A stretch of DNA of 64,000 bases from Bacteroidota bacterium (lineage in GTDB: Bacteria > Bacteroidota > Ignavibacteria > Kapaibacteriales > HRBIN21): NCBI GenBank assembly GCA_030550395.1, contig JAUQPL010000002.1, positions 1 through 64,000 on the forward strand. The letters are read 5' to 3'. A program made the translations under genes and the position numbers. This document shows, in pieces, positions 18,156 through 26,025 of the stretch (positions are counted from its first letter, which is position 1; the number at the start of each line of letters is the position of its first letter). The notes beneath the pieces are model-generated. The model searched no databases. It was not told the DNA's origin and saw only the letters and a program-made list of their open reading frames with translations.

Positions 18156-19067
18156 ATGCCCGTATATACAGAAGGGACGTCGTGGCGCCAGGCTCTGAAA
18201 CCTGAGTTCCTGATGCGCTTGCAGTCGTTGGAGTTGCGCGCCCGATATGTGGTGGAGGGGTTTTTAGTGGGACTCCATCGCTCACCCTATCACGGTTTCA
18301 GCGTGGAGTTTGCCGAATACCGTCAGTATCAGCGTGGTGATGAACCGCGTCTTATTGACTGGAAGGTTTACGCCCGTACGGAGCGGCTCTACATCAAGCA
18401 GTTTGAAGAAGAAACAAATGTCCGCACAGTCATTGCGCTGGACTGTAGTGCTTCTATGGGCTTTCGTTATGAAAGTCCTATGCCCAAATGGGGATATGCT
18501 GCCCTCTGTGCGGCGGCTTTAAGCTATCTTTTGCTCCGGCAAAAGGATGCAGTTGGAGTGGCGCTGTACGATATGGCGCTGCGTGCTTACCGTCCTCCGA
18601 GTGCTCGCTCATCTCAGTTTCGGGATATCCTCCGTCTGCTGGAAGAGACAGAACCAGGGGGTGAGACCGATATTGCTTCTGCTCTTGCCGCATTGTCCGA
18701 ACGCCTCCGACGTCGGAGCTTGGTAGTGCTTATCAGCGACTTTCTCGACAGTGCTGAGCATAGTGTTGCGGCACTGCGGCGCTTACGGGCTCAGAAGCAT
18801 GAAGTTATCGCCTTGCAAGTGCTTGAGCCCGTGGAGCGGACTCTGGAGCTGAGTCGCATTGCAGAGTTTCAGGATATGGAGACGGGGGAACGCATGGCGG
18901 TGCATCCAGCCTTTCTCCGAGGCGATTATCGTCGCTCCTTTGAATCCCATCAACGCCAGCTTACCACCGGATGTGCAGACTATGGGATTGATTTCTTCTC
19001 TGTGGACACTACGACGCCCTTTGACCGGGTTTTGCGCCAATACCTGGCAAGGCGACGTCGTATGTAA
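18156..19067 (+). CDS. DUF58 domain-containing protein (vWA-like)
   Basis: Cytoplasmic 303-aa protein of the DUF58 family, which usually accompanies MoxR-type AAA ATPases. The signature GFSVEFAEYRQYQRGDEPRLIDWKVYA lies at residues 48-74 (RQYQRGDEPR and IDWK are the diagnostic parts). A MIDAS-like DCSASM follows at 96-101, so a vWA fold is likely. No MoxR ATPase gene is adjacent, which is unusual for the family. A GAGAGGAGAC sequence precedes the ATG by a few bases and supports this start. The sensor-kinase gene follows after 24 bp. The biological role of the family is poorly known. Confidence 0.88.
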   Translation: MPVYTEGTSWRQALKPEFLMRLQSLELRARYVVEGFLVGLHRSPYHGFSVEFAEYRQYQRGDEPRLIDWKVYARTERLYIKQFEEETNVRTVIALDCSASMGFRYESPMPKWGYAALCAAALSYLLLRQKDAVGVALYDMALRAYRPPSARSSQFRDILRLLEETEPGGETDIASALAALSERLRRRSLVVLISDFLDSAEHSVAALRRLRAQKHEVIALQVLEPVERTLELSRIAEFQDMETGERMAVHPAFLRGDYRRSFESHQRQLTTGCADYGIDFFSVDTTTPFDRVLRQYLARRRRM

Positions 19068-19091
19068 GCAGAGCCAAGGGCACTCGGCACA

Positions 19092-20168
19092 ATGGGGCGG
19101 GAACAGGGAAGGAGAGGCCAGGTTCAGCGTGACACAGAGTGGTACCGTTTTCTCTTCGAGCAAGCTGCCCTGGCGTGGTTGGTTGTGCAACCGGAAAGTT
19201 GGATTCCTGTTGAAGCCTCGGAGGCAGCGGCTCGTCTGCTTCAGCTGCCGCTAGAACAGCTTCGCTCTACCCCTTTGCCAGGCTTTCGGCGTCTTTATAA
19301 GCTTTTACAGCGGGAAGCCCCCGGTAGCCATGTCCGTGCCGATGTTGTTCTCTCGCTTCCCGATGGACGTACGCAGGTTGTACAGGCACAGGCGGCTTTG
19401 GCTTCATTTCGAGGAACTCCCTATCTCTGGACTCTGCTGCTGGATGCTGCCCACGAGCAAGGATGGGTGGAACGCTTGGTGCTCACCGATAAGTTGGCAT
19501 TGTTAGGGCAATTGTTGGTGGGTATTGCCCACGAGATCCGGAATCCACTGGCGGCAATTCAACTGAACTTGCACGTGGTACAGAATGCTGTTGAGCGCGA
19601 TGAGGCATACCGCTCCTCTATTGAAATGGCGCTGAAAGGAACACAGCGAATCGCTGAGCTCATTGAGACGACATTGAACTTTGCTCGGCCGGCCTCACAA
19701 TTCGTCCAGAGGCACAACGTGCATGATATTTTGGAGACCGTGCTGAAGCTGTTGCAGATGTTCCTGTATCGGAGGAACATCACCATTGAGCGGCATTACG
19801 CTGACAACGTTCCACCTATCTATGGGGATGCACGACAACTGCAGCAAGTTTTCGTCAACCTCCTCACCAATGCAGCCGACGCAATAGAAGGGCAGGGTAC
19901 GATTGCTCTCAGCACGGGACAGGAAGAACAGGAGGGGCGCTTGTACGTCGTTGTGCACATTGCCGATACAGGCGTTGGTATCTCCCCGGAGGACTTAGCC
20001 CATATCTTTGAGCCCTTCTTTACTCGGAAGCCGCACGGTACGGGTTTGGGGTTAACAATAGCGCGCCGAATTCTCCTCCAGCATCGGGGCGAGTTACTGA
20101 TTGAGAGCCGTCCCGGTCATGGAACCCGTTGTACAGTTCGTCTTCCAGCGGCGGAAGAGATACCGTGA
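19092..20168 (+). CDS. PAS-type sensor histidine kinase, NtrB-like
   Basis: Soluble sensor kinase, 358 aa, with no obvious membrane helix. Residues about 15-125 look like a divergent PAS domain (FLFEQAALAWLVVQPE...; end in YLWTLLLD). The HisKA domain has phospho-acceptor His147 in GIAHEIRNPLAAIQ, and the HATPase domain has N box VNLLTNAADAIEG, G1 DTGVGISPEDL, F box FEPFFTRKPHGTG and G2 GLGLTIARR. This organisation matches NtrB/HydG-type kinases. The stop overlaps the start of the sigma-54 response regulator by one base (TGATG), so the two are translationally coupled and form a cognate pair (inference from coupling). The signal is unknown. Confidence 0.92.
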   Translation: MGREQGRRGQVQRDTEWYRFLFEQAALAWLVVQPESWIPVEASEAAARLLQLPLEQLRSTPLPGFRRLYKLLQREAPGSHVRADVVLSLPDGRTQVVQAQAALASFRGTPYLWTLLLDAAHEQGWVERLVLTDKLALLGQLLVGIAHEIRNPLAAIQLNLHVVQNAVERDEAYRSSIEMALKGTQRIAELIETTLNFARPASQFVQRHNVHDILETVLKLLQMFLYRRNITIERHYADNVPPIYGDARQLQQVFVNLLTNAADAIEGQGTIALSTGQEEQEGRLYVVVHIADTGVGISPEDLAHIFEPFFTRKPHGTGLGLTIARRILLQHRGELLIESRPGHGTRCTVRLPAAEEIP

Positions 20169-21622
20169 TGACAAAGGAAATGACCACCATGCGCCAAGAC
20201 ATTGCCAATTACACGCTGCTCATTGTGGAAGATGATCCGCAGCTGGGGGCTTCACTCCAAGCGTACTTGTCTCGGCGCTACCGGAAGGTCCATTGGTTTA
20301 CAGACCCCATGCGAGTGTTTGAGCAATTCCCCACGCTTCGTCCAGACCTCGTGCTGTTGGACATCTTTCTGGGGCGATACAATGGACTGGACATTTTGGA
20401 AAAGCTTCGTGAGGAGGGCTTTACGACGCCGGTCATCGTTATCACGGCTTTTTCCGACATCAAGATGGCTGTTCGGGCAATGAAATTGGGAGCGGAGGAT
20501 TTCATCGTCAAGCCGATTGAAATTGAGCAGTTAGAGATAGCCATTGAGCGAGCGCTTCGCCACTACGATCTCCGTCGGCATGTCCAATTGTTGGAAGAAC
20601 AGCTGCGGTTGGAGCAGCCCCATGATATCATTGCTGTCTCTGAAGGGCTGCGTTCAGCTCTGGCGCTGGCGCAAACACTGGCGCCCGTGGATACAACTGT
20701 GCTCATTGTCGGCGAAACAGGTACGGGCAAGGAGTTGCTGGCGCGCTATATCCATCGCCATTCCACGCGGGCATCAGCTCCTTTTGTGGTTATTAACTGT
20801 GGTGCAATCCCGCGAGAGCTTGCCGAAAGTGAGCTCTTTGGCTACGAACGGGGAGCCTTTACCGGGGCCTTTGAGAAGATGCATCCGGGCAAATTCGAAT
20901 TGGCCGATCGCGGAACCATCTTCCTGGACGAGATCTCTGAGCTGCCGCTAGAACTGCAGGTCAAGCTGCTCCGTGTGTTGCAAGACCGGAGTTTCTATCG
21001 GCTCGGAGGCAAAGAAGAAATCCAAGTGGATGTCCGCGTCATCGCCGCAACCAACCGTGACTTAGAACAGATGGTGCGCGAGGGCAAATTCCGGGAGGAT
21101 CTTTATTACCGACTCAATGTCGCGGTCATTACTGTTCCCCCACTCCGGGAACGCCCAGAGGATATTCTTCCATTGGCAACAGCCTTTGTCAACGAGTTCA
21201 ACAAGAAGTTCAACAAACGGATTACGGGATTTACACCCGAGGCGGTCGCCCTACTCCTTGCCTATCCTTGGCGGGGGAATGTCCGCGAGTTGCGGAATGC
21301 TATTGAGCGGGCCGTCCTGTTGGAACCGTCGGAGGTGATTACCCGAGAAACACTGAGTTTTCTTCGGACCCGTACCTTTGGTGGGGGCTCCTCGGATGCC
21401 TTTGAGACGCTCAAGCGCTTTGAGCTCCCACCAGGGGAGCACTTTTTAGCAATTTCGCCCTACGGAGTCTCGTATGACGAGGTCATTAAGGACCTCATCC
21501 GTCAGGCTCTGACGTATGCGAAGGGGAATGTTTCAAAGGCAGCGAAGCTCCTGCGCATTACGCGGGATAAGCTGGAGTATCGGCTGAAGGTGTACGATAT
21601 AGACCCAAAGCAGTTCCAATGA
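20168..21622 (+). CDS. Sigma-54-dependent response regulator, NtrC family
   Basis: Transcription activator, 484 aa from the ATG at 20168. The receiver domain (13-130) has acidic residues at 21-23, phospho-acceptor Asp65 and Lys115. The AAA+ domain (about 155-390) has Walker A GETGTGKE (183-190), the sigma-54-contacting GAFTGA loop (229-234) and Walker B FLDE. A Fis-type helix-turn-helix closes the protein (KGNVSKAAKLLRITRDKLEYR). The domain order and intact GAFTGA indicate activation of RpoN promoters. The frame extends back to 20129, but those codons overlap the kinase gene. The downstream FapA-like gene overlaps by 4 bp. Targets are unknown; I found no convincing sigma-54 promoter in the window. 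Confidence 0.95.
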   Translation: MTKEMTTMRQDIANYTLLIVEDDPQLGASLQAYLSRRYRKVHWFTDPMRVFEQFPTLRPDLVLLDIFLGRYNGLDILEKLREEGFTTPVIVITAFSDIKMAVRAMKLGAEDFIVKPIEIEQLEIAIERALRHYDLRRHVQLLEEQLRLEQPHDIIAVSEGLRSALALAQTLAPVDTTVLIVGETGTGKELLARYIHRHSTRASAPFVVINCGAIPRELAESELFGYERGAFTGAFEKMHPGKFELADRGTIFLDEISELPLELQVKLLRVLQDRSFYRLGGKEEIQVDVRVIAATNRDLEQMVREGKFREDLYYRLNVAVITVPPLRERPEDILPLATAFVNEFNKKFNKRITGFTPEAVALLLAYPWRGNVRELRNAIERAVLLEPSEVITRETLSFLRTRTFGGGSSDAFETLKRFELPPGEHFLAISPYGVSYDEVIKDLIRQALTYAKGNVSKAAKLLRITRDKLEYRLKVYDIDPKQFQ

Positions 21623-22527
21623 GCATTTCCGGGATACCGGAACACCTTATGGAGCACATACAAGGTTTCTTGCTCCGGCGGATACAGGGGGAGACTGTCC
21701 CGGAGGAAGGGGAGGAAGAGGTCCTGGAGAGCATTCCACCGGGGGAGGTTCGATATGTAGAGGGCTCGCGGCTGCGTGTCCCGGCGCGCCTTGAGAATGC
21801 CTCTGTTGTTGTGGCGGGGCATGTCATCTGTGAGGCCGATGTGTATAGTGCCCAAATAGTGGCTTTGGGAGATGTCACTGTAGAGGGATGGTGCTCGCAT
21901 GCGGTCATTGTGGGAATGCAGGATGTAATGCTCCATTCGGCGGTGTACGCCAGTATTTTTTCCCGGCAGACACTCTGCTTGCGAACGGAGGCGCGCTCGA
22001 GTGTTCTCCAGGCAGCCGTTGTGGATGCTGGTGAAGCGGTGCTCTTTGGGGGACAGGTTGTTGCGCTCCAGCGGATCCGAGTGCGCCAGCTTCGGGGAGC
22101 CTTCGGCGAAAATGCGTTGGTGCTTTCCATCGGGACCCCTTATCTGCAGCAACTGGAGCAGCAGTACTGGCGGAAGCAATTGAGCGAGTTGCGAGAACAG
22201 CTGCGAGTAGTTCAGCGTGAGCTGGAGACACTCCTGATGAGCCGCTACGGGCGTCTGTCCGAGCAAGCTCACCGTCTGCGAGCTGAATACAATAGCATTC
22301 AGGAACAACTCCAACAGGTTGAGCTTCGCAGTTATGGTGTGATTCCACAGAAACCGGTCATAGAAGTCCGGGAGAATGTGCCTGCCGATACTATCATTTC
22401 CATCCAAGGGCTCATCTACCGTGTGCCATCGGAGCTGCTTGGGGTTCGGTTCAGCAGCAATGGCATGCGAATTGTTTTAGAATCTCTTCCTGATAGCGAA
22501 GAGCAAGCGGGGGGAGAGGGGAGATGA
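21619..22527 (+). CDS. FapA/DUF342-like polymer-forming beta-solenoid protein
   Basis: 302-aa protein with a right-handed beta-solenoid pattern across residues about 40-170: short repeats such as VVVAGHVICEADVYSAQIVALGD and EGWCSHAVIVG, followed by AAVVDAGEAVLFGGQVVAL, typical of DUF342/FapA proteins. A coiled-coil segment (about 185-240, EQQYWRKQLSELREQL onward) follows, then a short beta region. FapA-like proteins are linked to signalling and cell-envelope roles in several phyla, but their function is not settled. It sits between the NtrC regulator (4-bp overlap) and CheR (4-bp overlap), so all three are translationally coupled. It is smaller than many DUF342 proteins. Confidence 0.72.
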   Translation: MSISGIPEHLMEHIQGFLLRRIQGETVPEEGEEEVLESIPPGEVRYVEGSRLRVPARLENASVVVAGHVICEADVYSAQIVALGDVTVEGWCSHAVIVGMQDVMLHSAVYASIFSRQTLCLRTEARSSVLQAAVVDAGEAVLFGGQVVALQRIRVRQLRGAFGENALVLSIGTPYLQQLEQQYWRKQLSELREQLRVVQRELETLLMSRYGRLSEQAHRLRAEYNSIQEQLQQVELRSYGVIPQKPVIEVRENVPADTIISIQGLIYRVPSELLGVRFSSNGMRIVLESLPDSEEQAGGEGR

Positions 22528-23432
22528 GTTCATTGGCAGCGGTACTTCGGTTTACGCCGCCGGAAGCCTTCCTCCCATTTGCCGAAGCGGAGCGACAGAA
22601 GCCCCCTTTGTCCATGCAGACTTTCCAACGTCTGCGAGAGTTCATCTATCAACTCAGCGGGCTCTTCATCGCAGACACTCAGCGATACTTCCTGAAGGTT
22701 CGCCTCTTGCGGCGGATGGAAGAGTTGCGGATCGCTACCTTTGAGGAATATTTCGCCTTCATAACCGATGCTACGCCGCAGGCAGCCCAGGAGCGCCGAG
22801 CACTGTTAGATAGCATCGTCGTTGTAGAAACTCAGTTTTTCCGCACGCCAGAGCATTTTTTCGTCTTGGGACGGCAGATATTGCCGGAGCTTGCGCCCAA
22901 GAGGGAGCGAATCCGTCTCTGGAGTGCTGGCTGTGCTACGGGAGAGGAGGCCTATACTATGGCAATGGTCGTCCACCGGGACTTCCTTCCTTTGTATCCG
23001 CAAGTATCGGTAGAAATTTTGGGGACGGACCTAAGCTCTGAGGCAATTGCTCGTGCGCAGCGGGGACGGTATCTTCCCCCAAGTCTCCGTGGAATGCCCG
23101 AGGAGTACCGGGAGTATGTGCGGGAAAGTTTTGGAGAGTATGAGGTGATACCGGAGATTCGCTCTCTGGTCCGCTTTGAGCTTCTCAACTTAGTAGATGA
23201 ACAGGCTCTCTGCGGGGTAGAACCTGTGGATGTGCTGTTCTGTCGGAACGTGCTTCTGTACCTTGCTCCAGAGGTGCGCCGCCGGGTAGTGGAAGCCCTG
23301 GTTGATCGGCTCTTGCCGGGGGGATATTTCATCGTTGGTGCGACGGAGACGCTATCGCAGATGACGGAGCGACTTCGTTTGGTTCATTTCCCCCAGGCAT
23401 TGGCATACTGGAAGCCAGCGAAAGCTTCTTAG
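22524..23432 (+). CDS. cheR: CheR-type protein-glutamate methyltransferase
   Basis: SAM-dependent O-methyltransferase of the CheR family, 302 aa. An N-terminal helical domain (FQRLREFIYQLSGLFI...RLLRRMEEL) is followed by the methyltransferase domain with SETQFFR-like VVETQFFRTPEHF, SAM motif LWSAGCATGEEAYTMA, the GTDLSSEAIARAQRGRY segment and FCRNVLLYL. CheR normally methylates chemoreceptors, but no receptor, CheA, CheW or CheB gene is in the window, so this is an orphan copy in a sigma-54 signalling block. Orphan CheR proteins often act in alternative chemosensory or biofilm pathways (family knowledge). It ends 2 bp from the convergent ahcY stop. Confidence 0.9.
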   Translation: MSSLAAVLRFTPPEAFLPFAEAERQKPPLSMQTFQRLREFIYQLSGLFIADTQRYFLKVRLLRRMEELRIATFEEYFAFITDATPQAAQERRALLDSIVVVETQFFRTPEHFFVLGRQILPELAPKRERIRLWSAGCATGEEAYTMAMVVHRDFLPLYPQVSVEILGTDLSSEAIARAQRGRYLPPSLRGMPEEYREYVRESFGEYEVIPEIRSLVRFELLNLVDEQALCGVEPVDVLFCRNVLLYLAPEVRRRVVEALVDRLLPGGYFIVGATETLSQMTERLRLVHFPQALAYWKPAKAS

Positions 23433-23434
23433 AC

Positions 23435-24769
23435 TCATGTGCCGGCTAGGTAATCATCGCGATAGCGGAGTTGCTCAGGGGTTAGTTCGTCAATGCGGAT
23501 CCCCATGGTCTCCAACTTCATCCGGGCAACGAGCTCATCTTGGGCAGGGGGAATAGGCAGAATTGCCGGACTAAGGCGTTCCCCGCGCTTATGCGCTTCC
23601 ACCAACTGGAGATGGGCCAGGAATTGATTTGCAAACGACATGTCCATGACCTCAGAGGGGTGACCTTCCGCGGCTGCTAAGTTAACCAGACGCCCTTGTG
23701 CCAAGAGGTAAAGCCGCTTACCCGTGCGGAGGGTATACTCCGTGCAATTGGGACGCAGTTCTCGCTTGCGTACAGCCAGGGCTTCTAACTCCTGGATGTT
23801 GATTTCCACGTCGTAGTGCCCAGTGTTGCAGAGAATTGCTCCATCCTTCATCAGCTCAAAGTGGTGACCGCGGATGACGTCTCGCATCCCGGTTGCCGTA
23901 CAGAAGATGTCCCCGATGCGAGCGGCTTCATCCATGGGCATAACCTGGAAGCCTTCCAGCACAGCTTTCAGGGCAGCGATAGGGCGAACCTCCGTCACAA
24001 TAACCTGGGCTCCCATGCCCCGGGCGCGACGAGCAACACCGGAGCCGCAGTGACCATAGCCTGCAACGACGAAGACCTTCCCCGCTAACATGACCGATGT
24101 TGCCCGGAGAATGCCATCAATGGTGGATTGCCCTGTGCCGTAAACGTTGTCAAAGTCCCATTTCGTCTCCGCATCGTTGACGGCGATAACGGGGAAGGCG
24201 AGTTTTCCTTGGCGAGCGCGAGCACGGAGGCGGTTAACGCCGGTGGTCGTCTCTTCCGTTCCTCCAATTAATCGGTTGGCAATGTGGGGATAGCGTTCGT
24301 GGATGGTGGTAATGAGGTCAGCTCCATCGTCGAGTGCCAAATGGGGCTCAATGTCCAACGTCCGCTCAATGCACCAGTAGAAGTCCTCCGCATTCCCATG
24401 CCAAGCGAAGATACGGACTCCTTCGGCAGCTAAGGCAGCGGCCACCGTGTCGTTCGTGGACAGCGGGTTACAGCCTGACCAAGCAACTTCTGCTCCGGCT
24501 GCGACAAAGGTGCGAATCAGGACAGCGGTTTCCTTGGTGACGTGGAGGCAACCGGCAATTCGGTACCCAGCGAAAGGTTTGCTTTCACTGTATCGACGCC
24601 GCAGCTCCATAAGAACGGGCATATGGGCTTCCGCCCATTCAATGAGCTTCCATCCCTCTTCGGCAAGGGAGAGGCTGCGGATGCAGTACTGACCGGGTTT
24701 CTCATCCAGCGGCTCTTGGGAGCGACGCGGAGGATAGGACATCGTGTGAGGCCCAGCGTTTTGAAACAT
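23435..24769 (-). CDS. ahcY: Adenosylhomocysteinase (S-adenosylhomocysteine hydrolase)
   Basis: Cytoplasmic NAD-dependent enzyme that splits S-adenosylhomocysteine into adenosine and homocysteine, removing the product of methyltransferases. About 444 aa. Recognisable parts are GYRIAGCLHVTKETAVLI, the substrate-site NDAETKWDFDNVYGTGQS, the NAD-binding AGYGHCGSGVARRARG, CNTGHYDVEI and the C-terminal YRDDYLAGT (bacterial enzymes often end in YRY). It lacks the ~40-residue insert of the long type, so it is the short archaeal/thermophile-like form. The frame opens at 24820 inside metK; the ATG at 24769 leaves a 5-bp gap after metK. An ATG at 24742 is also possible. Pairing with metK forms a SAM-cycle operon. 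Confidence 0.95.
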   Translation of the reverse strand: MFQNAGPHTMSYPPRRSQEPLDEKPGQYCIRSLSLAEEGWKLIEWAEAHMPVLMELRRRYSESKPFAGYRIAGCLHVTKETAVLIRTFVAAGAEVAWSGCNPLSTNDTVAAALAAEGVRIFAWHGNAEDFYWCIERTLDIEPHLALDDGADLITTIHERYPHIANRLIGGTEETTTGVNRLRARARQGKLAFPVIAVNDAETKWDFDNVYGTGQSTIDGILRATSVMLAGKVFVVAGYGHCGSGVARRARGMGAQVIVTEVRPIAALKAVLEGFQVMPMDEAARIGDIFCTATGMRDVIRGHHFELMKDGAILCNTGHYDVEINIQELEALAVRKRELRPNCTEYTLRTGKRLYLLAQGRLVNLAAAEGHPSEVMDMSFANQFLAHLQLVEAHKRGERLSPAILPIPPAQDELVARMKLETMGIRIDELTPEQLRYRDDYLAGT

Positions 24770-24774
24770 CGGCT

Positions 24775-25914
24775 TTAGGCAAGACGTTGTAGTTCGGGCA
24801 CTAAGTCTAATTGCTCCCATGGAAACTCTGGGCGACCAAAGTGCCCGTACGTTGCTGTTTGCCGATATATGGGGCGTTGAAGCTGGAAGCGCTCAATGAT
24901 ACCCTGGGGGGTCAGGTCAATGTGCTCCCGAATGAAGCGCTCCAAGAGTTCGGCAGGGACGATGCCAGTACAGTGAGTGTTGACGTGGATGGAGATAGGC
25001 TCCGGCATACCGATGGCGTAAGAGAGTTGGATACTGCACTCCCGTGCTAATCCCGCTGCGACAATGTTTTTCGCTAAGTATCGTGCCATATAGGCGCCGG
25101 AGCGGTCTACCTTTGTAGGGTCCTTCCCGGAGAAGGCTCCACCCCCGTGGGGAGCACGTCCGCCGTAGGTGTCCACGATAATCTTCCGTCCTGTCAATCC
25201 CGTGTCGCCGTGAGGACCACCAATTTCAAAGCGTCCTGTAGGGTTGATATAGAAGCGAGTGCGCTCGTCCAGAAGATGTTCCGGGATCACGGCTCGGATG
25301 ACGTGCTCGAGGACGTCCTCTCGGAGCTCTTCTTGAGAGATGTCAGGATCGTGCTGAGTGGACACTACAACGGCATCGACGCGGAGGACCTCCCCGTTGT
25401 CGGCATACTCGACCGTTACCTGGGATTTCGCATCGGGGCGTAGGTAGGGCATCCGATGGGGCTCGTGCTTGCGGATGTATGCTAGGCGGCGTACCAGTGC
25501 ATGGGCTAACATAATCGGTAAAGGCATGAACTCGGGGGTTTCTATACAGGCGTAGCCAAACATAAGCCCCTGGTCTCCGGCCCCACCGCGGTCTACACCG
25601 ATGGCAATATCGGGCGATTGGCGATTCAAAACGTTAATGACACAACATGACTCGCTGTCAAAGCGGTACTCTGCTTTCGTGTACCCAATATCCCGGATCA
25701 CACCCCGCACCAAGGATTGCAAATCCAGGGAGGCATGGGTATTCAGCTCCCCCCCGACGATGACCAATCCGGTGGTCACAAAGCACTCACACGCTACGCG
25801 TCCTTTAGGATCCTGTTGCAGGACAGCGTCCAGGACGGCATCGGAAATCTGGTCGCAAATCTTGTCTGGATGCCCTTCGGAGACGGATTCCGAAGTGAAG
25901 AGGTACGTACGCAT
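24775..25914 (-). CDS. metK: S-adenosylmethionine synthase
   Basis: Makes S-adenosylmethionine from methionine and ATP; about 379 aa, close to the usual 380-400. The start [19 protein letters not shown] carries the ATP-site His, [12 protein letters not shown] is the hexapeptide-region signature, and [20 protein letters not shown] is the P-loop-like signature. I chose the ATG at 25914 because MetK normally begins within a few residues of YLFTSESV; the frame also has an ATG at 25944. ahcY follows 5 bp downstream, so the pair supplies and recycles SAM together. The divergent neighbour is the amidohydrolase gene. Confidence 0.96.
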   Translation of the reverse strand: MRTYLFTSESVSEGHPDKICDQISDAVLDAVLQQDPKGRVACECFVTTGLVIVGGELNTHASLDLQSLVRGVIRDIGYTKAEYRFDSESCCVINVLNRQSPDIAIGVDRGGAGDQGLMFGYACIETPEFMPLPIMLAHALVRRLAYIRKHEPHRMPYLRPDAKSQVTVEYADNGEVLRVDAVVVSTQHDPDISQEELREDVLEHVIRAVIPEHLLDERTRFYINPTGRFEIGGPHGDTGLTGRKIIVDTYGGRAPHGGGAFSGKDPTKVDRSGAYMARYLAKNIVAAGLARECSIQLSYAIGMPEPISIHVNTHCTGIVPAELLERFIREHIDLTPQGIIERFQLQRPIYRQTATYGHFGRPEFPWEQLDLVPELQRLA

Positions 25915-25951
25915 CTCCCGCACTACGTACACGAGGTCCGACATTCCAGCA

Positions 25952-25959
25952 CAAAGCTA
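25952..25959 (-). promoter_or_regulatory. Candidate -7 promoter element for metK-ahcY
   Basis: Read on the minus strand this is TAGCTTTG, an exact match to TAnnTTTG, 38-45 bases upstream of the preferred metK ATG. No TTG was found at the expected distance upstream, so only half of the promoter pattern is met. If used, transcription would begin near 25945, which favours the inner metK start. Confidence 0.3.
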
Positions 25960-26025
25960 CATGTTTTGCCTCCCATGGACGAGTGAAGAGGCTAATTTCG
26001 TAGGTAGGTCAGATGGAGCAACGGA

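Noticed and set aside
21502-22407. 301-aa minus-strand frame over the FapA-like gene
   Set aside because: The plus-strand frame is coupled by overlaps to its neighbours and shows a beta-solenoid repeat; the antisense frame has no recognisable feature.
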